64,000 bases of DNA, from positions 130,680-194,679 of the forward strand of contig SIJG01000005.1 in assembly GCA_023374025.1 (NCBI GenBank), read 5' to 3'. This stretch comes from Heterodera schachtii. Lineage: Eukaryota > Nematoda > Chromadorea > Rhabditida > Heteroderidae. Below the pieces are notes generated by a model. It did not search any database, was not told where the DNA came from, and saw only the letters and a program-made list of their open reading frames with translations. A program made the position numbers and the translations under genes. This document shows positions 20,801 through 31,248 of this stretch, piece after piece. Within the stretch, counting starts at the first letter, position 1. Every line of letters starts with the position of its first letter.

Positions 20801-22162
20801 TGGGTCATTTTCGAGTCTGAACCAACATCAGAAAAAGTTCGAAAGGCGTATAGGCATTTTTGTGGGACGATTCTATATTTAAAAAACTAATTAATATTTT
20901 TGATTTTTGAAAAGTAAATTTTTTTATAACAAAATGAATTAAATCGCCGCGTTTTTTCTTTTAATTTTTTTGGCAATTTTTAATCCGTGCCACAAATGTC
21001 TTTTGCTTTTGTCTGTTTCCCATTTTTTAAAACTCGCCCCGCATCAAGTCCATCATCTCGTGCGCATTCATCAGCAAATGATTCGGCTCTATCGCTTTCC
21101 ATGACGGATTTGGTCTGCAAAATCGCCAAATATTTTATGGACATTAATTAATGCAAAAGCCAGCAAAATATAGCAAGTATTTGGCATTTTTTATGCAAGA
21201 AAAACTTAAAAAAGCAATAAAATAGTAAATAAAAAAACAGAAAGACATTTATACAATATGATAAAAAATATATATATATATATATATACACAAAATATTG
21301 CTTATTTAATATAAAAATGCTATTTCTTAATTGATTATAATCTGTTTTAATAGATTTATGTAATAAATGTGAATATTGCATGAATGTGTAAGAAATCGGC
21401 GAATATGCGTTGGCAAATATTTTTATTATCAGAATTTTAAAAATTCTTATATTCAAAATAGAGTCATTGCCTTATTCTTAGCCAATTTTGTAAACTTATG
21501 CGTAAGCCTAGACAGAATCTTCAAACTAAAACCATTTGAATAAATAAGTCTCATAGTCACCAAGCTTAAAATTGGTTAAAACGGTCTAAGCGACCTAAAA
21601 AAGTTAGAAATTGATGGAAAAATTATAATTAGAGGCGCGCTTGCGGTTTGCAATTTGCTGATTTTTTTTAAATCCTCAAAAATGGCCAATTTCAATGAAA
21701 ATCTGTTAAAAATGGTCAAAATTTCTAACTTTTCCCCAGGCGGCGCTTACCCCCAAAACATAAACATTTTTATTGAATTTTAAATTTATTGAAAATGCTG
21801 TTTTTTGATCCCAAATGCTGATTTTTTGTTGACAAAAAGATGATTTTGAAAATTTTCAACTGGCAGCCTTGATTATGTATGAGATATATTTTCCAACCTT
21901 TTAAATGCCAAGGGATTTTGGAAATTTTTTAAGTGGGAAGGGGGAGGTGCGAGTGGTGTAAATGTGCTTAGAAAGTGATGTATACACTTAAATTCTCATT
22001 AAATTTTCAGTAAACAAATTTTATATTTCTTTTGTAATATTTAAAGGTTTTTATTTTAATGTGCATTTATTGTTTTTTTAATTATTTATTCATCTTTTTT
22101 TATTACAAAATTGGGCATAATTAATGAACAAGTCAAAAACTTTTTTTCACTTTACTATTTGC
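20801..22162. other. intergenic, AT-rich, microsatellite
   Basis: No gene seen. An (AT)n run lies at about 21269-21288. Near 21725-21755 a CAGGCGGCGCTTACC phrase resembles a degraded hairpin module. Confidence 0.45.
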
Positions 22163-22301
22163 AGATAGGCTTTGATCAGAAATATCAATCATTCTTCATT
22201 CGTCAACAATGCCATCGTCGGCCAAACAATTTCCATTTGGGCCGTAAACGCACGGAAAACGGAAGCATTCATCATGGAAAAGGCATTCGTTTTCGTTGAA
22301 A
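22163..22301 (+). CDS. possible terminal exon, basic protein
   Basis: After an acceptor-like TTTGCAG the frame reads GFDQKYQSFFIRQQCHRRPN and ends GSIHHGKGIRFR before TGA at 22297-22299. Composition is basic and His-rich. I recognise no family and find no partner exon with certainty, so this may be a chance frame or the last exon of an unseen gene. Confidence 0.3.
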
Positions 22302-24484
22302 TTTAATTTTTTGTACCTTCCAAATTCTGAAAAGGACCAAAAGTGCCTTAGTTTTAATTGGCGCTAATTGACCCCTCCCCCCACCCGCAATTTGTCCTTC
22401 CATAAAATTACTTACATTGCGTGCCATTTCGTTTTGCTTGGGTCGGTCGATACAAAACAAATTAAAAAGGCAAAAAGAGTGGTGAAATGATAGCAGAAAT
22501 TATTTTGAAAAATTACAAAAAAATAATCGAGCACTTAACGATTTGTAATTCAATGTATAAAATTAAAAATAAATAGTCATTAAACGGAAGTAAAAATAAT
22601 TCTAACCAATTAACGGAAGTATTTAATAATAATTTTACCGGAATAAAACTTAAAATTGATTGATAGTTGTAATATAATTATGACTCCCATCGCCGGAAAT
22701 TTATATTTTCAGATATATATTTTCACGTGAAAAATATGCTATTTTTAAATAATAGCTAATCATTATATTCGTTAGAGTTATTCACAAATATTCAATGTTT
22801 TATTTGTTTTAATGTTAAAACTTTTAACCGAAAGCATTGGAAAATATTATTTATATAATGTCCAAAAGCACAATTTTTAGGCAAATCAAGTTAAAAGTTA
22901 GCAGTTCTCAAAATATTAATTTGTTAATTTTGGTAATTGTTTTTAATCATAATTTTTTATATCCATGAATAAAAGGGAAAATAAATATAAAATTTAAATT
23001 CCATTTTCGGTTTCCATAGGGTAAAAGCTACAGTCTTTTTTTCAGCACGAAATCACAGATATGACGTGTGTTTTAATCAAAGTTTCGGGTTTTCTTTTTG
23101 TTTTGCTAAAGCAAAAATTAATTATTAAATGCATTTTGTTAAAATCAAATTAAAGTAAAGCGGGGGATATAATTAAATATTAAACATAAATAATTAGAGA
23201 TTCCATTTAAAATTTCTGCGCACTTGATACCCTCAGATAAACACGAAAACCCTCGTTTTCCACATATTTTCAGGATTTTCGAGAAAATCCTTGACAAAAA
23301 TGCAATAAAAAAAATACATCCCTAAAAACAAGAAATCATCCGAAAAAATCTCAGAAAATAGACCCATAAGAATTTAAAAATTTTCCCAAGAATTGATTAA
23401 AATTTTTTTTTTCTTGATAAAATCTTTTGGTTTAATTGTCCTTATTAGAAATTTTTTAAAAAATATATAATAATTTCATTTACAATTAAATATAACCAAA
23501 GTTAAGTTTTTTGATTAAGTTTTAGCATTAATAAATAAAATTTATTTGTAAATTTTTGTGCATATTTAATCATATTTTGCGAATTTTTTCTGCCTTTTTA
23601 GGATTATGGAATCCCCCGTGGTGTATGTATGTGTCCATGCTTTGAATTTATGTGGCGTTTTGTCTGTTTTTTGCGTTAAAAACGATTTGAAAAAAGAAAG
23701 TTTGTTTTGCTTTTTTAAATTTTTGTTTTGTCAGTTTTTTCAAAAAGCAGTCTTTTAAAAATGTGTTTTCTGTTTTTTATTTGCTGTTAATTTATATTTC
23801 TTTTTTTGTTTTAACTTCTAAATTGTTTTGTATTTTGATATGAAAGATCGATTCCCGGTGATTGGAATGCCGAAGATGAGGTCAGATTGAGTACCGATTG
23901 AAATGCCAAATGAAAAAAAAGAAAACAACCGATTATTAAAATCTTATTTTATCAAATTAAAAAATTTCAGTTTAAAAAATATTTTTTTTTTGCAATTTTA
24001 GTTTAATTTCTTCTTATTCAGCAATTGATCCGGATTGAGTAATACAAAAGTTTATAAATTGAATTTGAACGATTCAAGAAATCTTTTTTGTAGTTGCTTT
24101 TAAATTTTTCGCACAATTTTAAGTGGCACCAAACGAAGTTTTCCCGTCCTATTACTTCAAATTCCTCCACTATTTTAAGATTATTTTTCTGAATTTTAAT
24201 AAATAAAAAATTAAAAAATAAAAAGTGAAAAAACAATTACTATGAAAGAAGAAAATTATATCTAATTGAGAAAATTAATTAAACAACAGTTTTGTCGATT
24301 ATGTCGGAGGAAGTCAGAAAAATATGCAACAATTAATTAATAACATTAACAAATCGGAAACAAATTTGTTTTCCAACGAGACAAGAAAAAGAGAACAAAT
24401 GTTTATAAATACTGCCCATGTTAATAACAGAAAAACATCCAAATTAACGCGGCACAGTAATAAAACATTAAAGACTCTAAAAAT
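22302..24484. other. intergenic upstream of the CLE gene
   Basis: Very AT-rich with long A and T runs; nothing recognisable as coding, RNA or mobile. It probably includes the CLE promoter, but I cannot mark specific sites. Confidence 0.5.
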
Positions 24485-25152
24485 ATGCCAAGCATTTTCA
24501 AAATCCTTCTCATTGTGCTTTTGGCCGTCATCTCAGTCCGTCTCTCGGCTTCCACTGATGGCAAAAGTAATAACATATGGAATATGTTTTTGAATTTATT
24601 TAAAATAATGATCCTTCAAATTGTGTTAATTATGTCAAATTTCACCAGTTTAATGGCCATGAAAATCCTTATTCTGTGGTTAACCCTCAAAATAAATGAC
24701 ATAATATTGTTATTTGCTTTAAGAAATTGCTAATGATCGGAATGGAAAGAACGCATCAGCTGGGATTGGTACGAAGATCAAACGAATTGTCACCGCTGGG
24801 CTGCTCTTCACTTCCCTGGCCACGGGTGGGTCGGAAGCGATTGGGCGAAACAATGCTCACAATCAGGGAAGAATTGCCGCCGGCGTAATGGTATACGAAT
24901 TGTTAGGGACGCTAATTGTGCCAAGTTACCACGATATGACTGCAACTCACTTTTACCAGGCTCCACCACCTCCTCCTGCGCAATTTGAAAAGGCAACCCC
25001 GGTAGAAAAAATGAGGACACAATTACACGAACTTTCTGAGCGAATGCTGTTAAATAAAGCGCCGGAGGTAGGAATGTCGACTATAATAATTGTTTTTTTA
25101 TTATGCCATTTAGCGAGTTGTACCTGGTGGACCCAACCCATTGCATCATTAA
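24485..25152 (+). CDS. CLE-like secreted plant peptide-hormone mimic
   Basis: Three exons in phase (24485-24566, 24724-25067, 25114-25152), 154 residues. Exon 1 encodes the signal peptide MPSIFKILLIVLLAVISVRL. Exon 2 encodes the variable domain: a conserved AGIGTKIKRIVTAGLLFTSL stretch, then APPPPPAQFEK and a VEKMRTQLHELSERM helix. Exon 3 encodes only the 12-residue CLE motif RVVPGGPNPLHH and the stop. The signal peptide, variable domain and layout closely match Heterodera CLE genes, whose products leave the oesophageal gland, enter root cells and act through plant CLAVATA-type receptors. The motif itself fits the plant consensus (R1, P4, G6, P7, P9, H11, H12) but has V3, N8 and L10, unlike the RLSPSGPDPHHH-type motif I recall for cyst-nematode CLEs. 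It looks intact. Confidence 0.93.
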
Positions 25153-25280
25153 CCTTAGGGCCATGGATGGAACTAACTGAGGAAGGAAGGATGTGTCCTT
25201 AGTTTTGTTATTTTCATTTGATGTTTTTGTTGTTTAACCTAAATAAATTAAAAAATTTATGGCATTGCGACACACAAATT

Positions 25281-26257
25281 AATTTATTGTAATAAAATGC
25301 CCGAAAATATCACAGTTTTAATGCTTTTGTCACCAAAATTGGCGAGAAGAGTTCATCTCCCGAGCGCGGGGGAGGAGTGTTTGCGTTTAGTTCGGACCAG
25401 GGCTGGGCGAAACTTCGGCTTCGGCTTCGAAAACTTCGGGTTTTTTGAGCTTCGAACTTCGTGCTTCGGCTTTGGCTATTTTACCCGAAGTTTCGGGAAA
25501 AATGCACCCTAATGATTGGCTTTTATTTTGATAAATTGATTTATTACTTATATTTTTATCAATTTTCCTGTTGTTCTGGTCAAGGGGTAGTGCTCTTGGT
25601 TGTATTCATTGTTTTTTCTTAGGATCAGATCCCCTCCAAGTATGTATATTTCTTCTAATTTTTCAAAATTATTGTTTTTTTCGACGGAAATTCAATACAA
25701 TTTGACAATTAAAATCGAAAAATGTTTTTCACTTTTATACTCAATCTATTAACAAAGCGCACTAAAAATTTCAAAATTTTCCCCGGCGGCGCCTATCGGC
25801 ACCGCCGGCACCCAAAAGTTCCATTTCATTTTTAAATTGAGTCAAAAACCGTGAATACTCAAAAAATTTAAAATATATTGATCAAAAAGTTCATTATATA
25901 TTTTTTTATCGGGTTGGTTGGTCTCTAGCAGTTCTGTCAATTGATTAATTTGATATCTAACCGAAATTTTGTGATTAAAAATTTTTGGAATTAAAAAAAA
26001 TTTTGAAAAAACTTCGGCTTCGGCTTCGAAAACTTCGGGTTTTTTGGGCTTCGAGCTTCGGACTTCGGCTTCGAATAAAAATTGGGCTTCGCCTTCGGCT
26101 TCGGCTTCGAGTGCTAAGCCGAGCTTCGCCCAGCCCTGGTTCGGACGGGGTAGCCCGGGCGCTGTCCTTGGAGGAAGAAAATGAATTTGGGGGTGGGGTT
26201 TTGGTGCTAGTTCGATGCGAAAAAAACTCAATGTGGACGATCCGAAAAATTCAATGA
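25281..26257 (+). pseudogene. unassigned ORF split by an hAT-like element
   Basis: From about 25294 the frame reads NAFVTKIGEKSSSPERGGGV and runs to the element at 25398. On the other side of the element and one copy of the duplication, the same frame continues ARALSLEEENEFGGGVLVL and ends at TGA (26255-26257). Before the insertion it would have been one open frame of about 70 codons. The upstream limit is a TAA near 25290 and no ATG is obvious, so it would have been an internal or last exon. I recognise no family. It lies only 130 bases downstream of the CLE gene. Confidence 0.4.
25398..26138. mobile_element. hAT-like element, word TTCGGCTTCGG
   Basis: Ends CAGGGCTGGGCGAA (25398) and TTCGCCCAGCCCTG (26138), flanked by the perfect 8-bp duplication GTTCGGAC (25390-25397 and 26139-26146). 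Arms are TTCGGCTTCGG arrays. Interior: GCACCCTAATGATTGG, a tRNA-like segment (25577-25645), the hairpin module (25784-25808). It interrupts an open frame (see 25281-26257). Confidence 0.92.
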
Positions 26258-27028
26258 TTGAAAAATAATTAAATTTAATAATGCGATAGCTAAATTCATA
26301 TCATTATTATACTAATCAATTATATGGAAATATTTTTAAAAATTATAATATTAGCTAAATTTTTTAAAAAATAAAAATTTTTTTATTTACTTAGAGGTTA
26401 TTCTTGAACCAGGAAAATTTGAGAATTGAATAAATTATGGTTTATATGGCTTGCTTAAGGCCTGACATTGAATCTTACTAAATATATCCCTTATACAAAA
26501 TGGTGAATTTTCATATTTTCTTTTTAAATTTATATTTAAATATTAATCGTATTATTAAATTCATTGACACCGATTTCATAATTAATTTAATTATTTTATC
26601 AATCGTTATGCCTTTTTATCTTCCCATTTTCTCTAATTTTTTGCAAAAACTGCCAGCACATATTTTGGCCTTTTTTGGGTTTTTAGCACATATTTCAGCC
26701 TTTTTTAGCACATATTTTATTACATATTTCAGCATTTTTAGCACATAAAAATCCCATCCCTAGATATAAGAGACCATTCATTTTACATTCAAACAAAATT
26801 AAGATGCCAGAGAAATATGCAAAAACAACAAGTTCACTTATACATACATAGGTATATACATTATCAGAACATTAGTGGGACAAATACAATTATCAGCAAG
26901 ACAAATGATGATGATTATCAATCATTTTTTAGCATTTGTTGTCCATCAGTTTTCAATTCGCATTTAAAAATCCAATCCGTGTTCAAGACGAATGTGCCGC
27001 CGGCAGCCATCAAATGCCAAACTGCTCA
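26258..27028. other. intergenic, AGCACATATTTCAGC words
   Basis: AT-rich. Around 26655-26750 the phrase TTTTTAGCACATATTT is repeated, matching in inverted sense the words near 42895-42960. Probably one arm of a decayed element. An open frame near 26900-27030 has no recognisable similarity. Confidence 0.4.
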
Positions 27029-27036
27029 TGGCATAC

Positions 27037-27780
27037 CAGGGCTGGGACGCGACCGCGATCCGCGATTCGCGGCGTTTTTTTTTGCGCGATCCGCGATCCG
27101 CGACCGCGGCAAATTGAATCCGCGATGCGCGATCCGCGACCGCGGGATTTTTTTTTTGCGCGGCGCGCCGCGCATTTTTTGATTGTAAAATTTTTATAAA
27201 GAAAATTTTTTGAATATTCAAAATTAAATAAATTTTTTTGAAAACTTGGATTCTTTTCTTAAAAAATTCGTTTCAAAATTCTAATTTTCCCCGTTAGAGC
27301 TGACAAAAATTTTAATTTTTCTTTAAAATTTGTCTCTAAATCACAAAATAGTTCATTTTTTTACAAAACTTTAACCAAATTGCACTGAAAATTTCAAAAT
27401 TTTTCCCGGCGGCGCCTATCGGCACCGCCGGATCCACCCCCCCCCCCCCCCCCTCCCATCAGTTCCCAGAAGTTTTTTTGAAAAATCGCGCCGAAAAAAC
27501 TGTTTGAAAAACAAAAAATCATAGGCTTTACATGACTGGAACTCCTTCGCAAATTTGAACACTGACTCACTTCCTTCCCCATTCAGTCCCTTCCCAAATT
27601 TTATATGCGTCGGGATTTAATTAATTTTTTATAAGAAAATTTAAAAAAAAAAGTTTTAAAAATTGGTTTAAAAATGGGAAAATTTTGAGTTTTTAAATGC
27701 GCGATCCGCGACCGCGGCAAATTGAATCCGCGATGCGCGATCCGCGACCGCGGGATTTTTCTGTGCGCGCCCCACCCCTG
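27037..27780. mobile_element. hAT-like element, word GCGATCCGCGACCGCG
   Basis: Ends CAGGGCTGGGACGCG (27037) and a diverged complement CGCGCCCCACCCCTG (27780), flanked by the perfect 8-bp duplication TGGCATAC (27029-27036 and 27781-27788). Arms are arrays of CGCGATCCGCGACCGCGG. Interior has the hairpin module (27407-27430) next to a C run. Directly adjacent to the foldback element at 27798. Confidence 0.9.
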
Positions 27781-27797
27781 TGGCATACGTCCAATAG

Positions 27798-28561
27798 GTG
27801 CTATGCCATTATAAAAAAACCATCAAAAAGGGCGTTATAAAAAACCATCAAATGAAAATTTCGAACAAAAAACTATCTGTAACTTTTGTCAAAGTCTACC
27901 AAATTAGACATTCTTGGTATCATTCGATAGCCCTAACCTTTCTCTATTAGCTCACCTAAATTTCAAAAAATTTGGCCAAAGTTAAGCAAAGTTATGGCCA
28001 TAAGTACACATGTGGCCAGGTTTTCGAATATTTTTGACCATAACTTTTTTGAAACCTAACGAAATTTTTTGAAATTTTGCAGGCTAATAGAGGACACTTA
28101 GCACTATCGAATAATAGCAAGAAAATAAAAAACAAAAATATTTTCTAACAGAAATTTTTTAATTAAATATAAAATTATTTTGGTCATCAAAAATTCTGAC
28201 CAAAACATTCTTAGAACGAAAAAAATAAAGTGATCTTGATATCATTCGCTAGCCCTAAGTATCCTCTATTAGCCTGCAAAATTTCAAAAAATTTATTTAG
28301 GCTTCAAAAAAGTTATGGCCAAAAATATACGAAAACCTGGCCACATATGTACTTATAGCCATAACTTTGCTCAACCTTGGCCGATTTTTTTGAAATTTAG
28401 GTGAGCTAATAGAGAAAGGTTAGGGCTATCGAATGATACCAAGAATGTCTAATTTGGTAGACTTTGACAAAAGTTACAGATAGTTTTTTGTTCGAAATTT
28501 TCATTTGATGGTTTTTTTTATAACGCCCTTTTTGATGGCTTTTTTATAACGGCTCAGCACC
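27798..28561. mobile_element. foldback MULE-like element, word AAAAACCATCAAAAAGGG
   Basis: Ends GGTGCTATGCCATTATAAAA and the complement of GGTGCTGAGCCGTTATAAAA, flanked by the perfect 9-bp duplication GTCCAATAG (27789-27797 and 28562-28570). The arms are unusually long (over 220 bases) and include GGTATCATTCGATAGCCCTA and the ATAACTTTTTT phrase. Non-coding. The 9-bp duplication is the MULE-type length. Confidence 0.92.
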
Positions 28562-28579
28562 GTCCAATAGACCCTGCAC

Positions 28580-29981
28580 CAGGGATGGCATCCCGAGGCC
28601 CCAAAAATTTTCGGAAATCGGAAATCGGAATTCCGGGGGTCCAAAATTTTTCGGAAATCGGAAATCGGATTTCCGAGGCCCAAAAATTTTTCGGAAGTCG
28701 GAAATCGGAATTCCGACCCCAAAAACGTCGGAAATCGGAATTCGGAAGTCGGAAATCGGAAATTTTTCAAAAAATATAAAATACAATAAAAAATTTTTAA
28801 CTATTATAATAGGTTAAATTTTTAATTCTTAACCAAGTAAAAGCTGGTTCAAAATTTTTTTGATCTATTTAAATAAATATTTGCCTTAAAAAATTATTCA
28901 ATGATTTTCATCAAAAATTTTACCTTTTTTTTTGCGGCGCGTTTTTTCAAAATTTTTGAAAACACGGCGGGCGAGGTACGGCGGTGCCAATAGGCGCCGC
29001 CGGGGAAATTTTTTATAATTTTAATCAAATTGTTAACAAATCTTGTCCAAAAATGATTAAATTTAGCGATTTTGAGGCAAAAATTTCTCAAGAAAAATAT
29101 GATTTTTAGGGTGCGGCGGTGCCGATAGGCGCCGCCGGGAAATTTTTGAAAATTTCAGTGCGATTTATTAACCAAAATTGTAAAAAATTGTTAATTTTTT
29201 GAAAAAAAAAATTCAAAAAAAATTTCCGATAATTTCCGACTTTTTATCAAAAATTTCGGAAATCGGAAGTCGGAATTCCGACGTCCAAAATTTTTTCGGA
29301 AATCGGAAATCGGAATTCCGACCCCAAAAACGTCGGAAATCGGAATTCGGAAGTCGGAAATCGGAAATTTTTCAAAAAATATAAAATACAATAAAAAATT
29401 TTTAACTATTATAATAGGTTAAATTTTTAATTCTTAACCAAGTAAAAGCTGGTTCAAAATTTTTTTGATCTATTTAAATAAATATTTGCCTTAAAAAATT
29501 ATTCAATGATTTTCATCAAAAATTTTACCTTTTTTTTTGCGGCGCGTTTTTTCAAAATTTTTGAAAACACGGCGGGCGAGGTACGGCGGTGCCAATAGGC
29601 GCCGCCGGGGAAATTTTTTATAATTTTAATCAAATTGTTAACAAATCTTGTCCAAAAATGATTAAATTTAGCGATTTTGAGGCAAAAATTTCTCAAGAAA
29701 AATATGATTTTTAGGGTGCGGCGGTGCCGATAGGCGCCGCCGGGAAATTTTTGAAAATTTCAGTGCGATTTATTAACCAAAATTGTAAAAAATTGTTAAT
29801 TTTTTGAAAAAAAAAAATTCAAAAAAAATTTCCGATAATTTCCGACTTTTTATCAAAAATTTCGGAAATCGGAAGTCGGAATTCCGACGTCCAAAATTTT
29901 TTCGGAAATCGGAAATCGGAATTCCTACCCCAAAAATGTCGGAAATCGGAAGTCGGAAATCGGAATTCCGTGCCATCCCTG
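28580..29981. mobile_element. hAT-like element, word CGGAAATCGGAAGT, with internal duplication
   Basis: Ends CAGGGATGGCA (28580) and TGCCATCCCTG (29981), flanked by the perfect 8-bp duplication CCCTGCAC (28572-28579 and 29982-29989). Arms are arrays of TCGGAAATCGGAAGTCGGAA. A unit of about 605 bases is tandemly duplicated inside (for example around 28894 and 29499), so the centre has two pairs of hairpin modules (28979, 29113, 29584, 29718). No coding sequence. Confidence 0.92.
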
Positions 29982-29989
29982 CCCTGCAC

Positions 29990-30260
29990 CTCCACCACGG
30001 CTGTGGGAAGACATTTGACGAAGGAATCGCTTGTCCCGTGCATTACGTGAATCACACAGGAGCAAATGATGCAAATCGGAACACAGCAGATGACACAATA
30101 AACAACCAAAACGCTGACAATAGTGGTGATTAGAGAAGCTTCTCTGGAATTAATGAATGGAGAAAATTACTGTATGTGAGAGTATGTGGTGGTTGGAGTT
30201 ACTACTGTATGCGGCGGTTCTATTGTAGTTAACAGACCGTAATTGGTAATAGTACGGATA
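29990..30260 (-). CDS. possible membrane-protein exons hit by three insertions
   Basis: On the minus strand an open frame around 30109-30000 reads VVYCVICCVPICIICSCVIH, a likely membrane helix, then SDSFVKCLPTAVVEVQG. With the three elements between 27029 and 29989 removed, the frame would continue LLDVCHEQFG and stop. Upstream (30260-30176) another frame reads TTIEPPHTVVTPTTTYSHIQ up to a possible donor. I do not recognise the gene. If real, it has been broken by the cluster of insertions. Confidence 0.3.
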
Positions 30261-31248
30261 GTACCCCGCCCCCCCTTTTTTTGAAAAACAAAATTTTTGA
30301 AATTTTTTACAGAAAGGATCATATTAGGGGTTTTAAGAGTCGGAGAATCCGAGTCTGACATTAATTTTGACCTATGTCGAATCCCGAACCCGAACTCGAG
30401 CAAAAAATCGAAAATTCAAATTTTCGAATTTTTTATTTTTGGTCTAGAAATGGTTGAAATAATTCCCAGTTCTATTCTTCGTATCATTCGATAGTTTTCC
30501 ATTAGCCTACAAAATTCCAAAAAAAAAAAAAAATTGCGCCAATTTACCAAAAAAATTATGGCCGAAATTTTTTTTTTTTGGTCATAATTTTTTGAAATTT
30601 TTAACGAAATATTTTGAAAAGACAGAAAAAAAGCTGAAAGCGATCATTAGGGCTTTATGTAAATACTTATTTTTTCCTGGATTCTCCATGGCCTTTCTAA
30701 GCCTATTTAGGTCTTTATTATTGTATTTTGTGCCGATTTCACCCTTTACGAAGAATTTTTTTATATATATTTTGGTATTTTTCTTATATATTTCGAGATT
30801 TTTTTTACATATTTATGTACATACTTAGACCACTTTTTATACATATTATTGCCAGCCCTAGCGATCATTAATAGAAAAATGATCATTTTTGTTATTGCTT
30901 TTTTATATTTGAAATAATGTTTTTGTTTTAAATAAGGCTTTTTGACGCCAACGAATTAGGCTTTTTTGTAAACCAAATGAGGTTTTTGAGAATTTTTATC
31001 TGGGAACTTTGATTTAAGATTTAAACTATGATTAAAAAGAAGTAAAGTTGAAAATTTTTGAATAAATTTTCAGAAATACCCAGAAATTAAATTAAATAAA
31101 AAACCAATTTATCGAAAATCGTATTGAATTACTAAATGATCGGTTACAAAAAATAATGCCTGAGGTATAATGAATAAATGATCGAATTTCCCTTGTAATA
31201 ATTAACAAATTCCATTTTAATTGCATCAAATCCCCCATTATTTGTCAT
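30261..31248. other. intergenic, no gene seen
   Basis: A C run near 30268, AT-rich sequence, and TATTTCG/ACATATTT phrases near 30760-30850. Diverged foldback-like interior phrases (GTATCATTCGATAG) occur near 30480. No coding exon is recognised. Confidence 0.4.

Noticed and set aside
27964..29976. Open frames such as RFPTSEFRFPTFLG and similar periodic frames in other arms
   Set aside because: Periodic peptides arise from reading word arrays (TCGGAAATCGGAAGT). They follow the array, not a gene.
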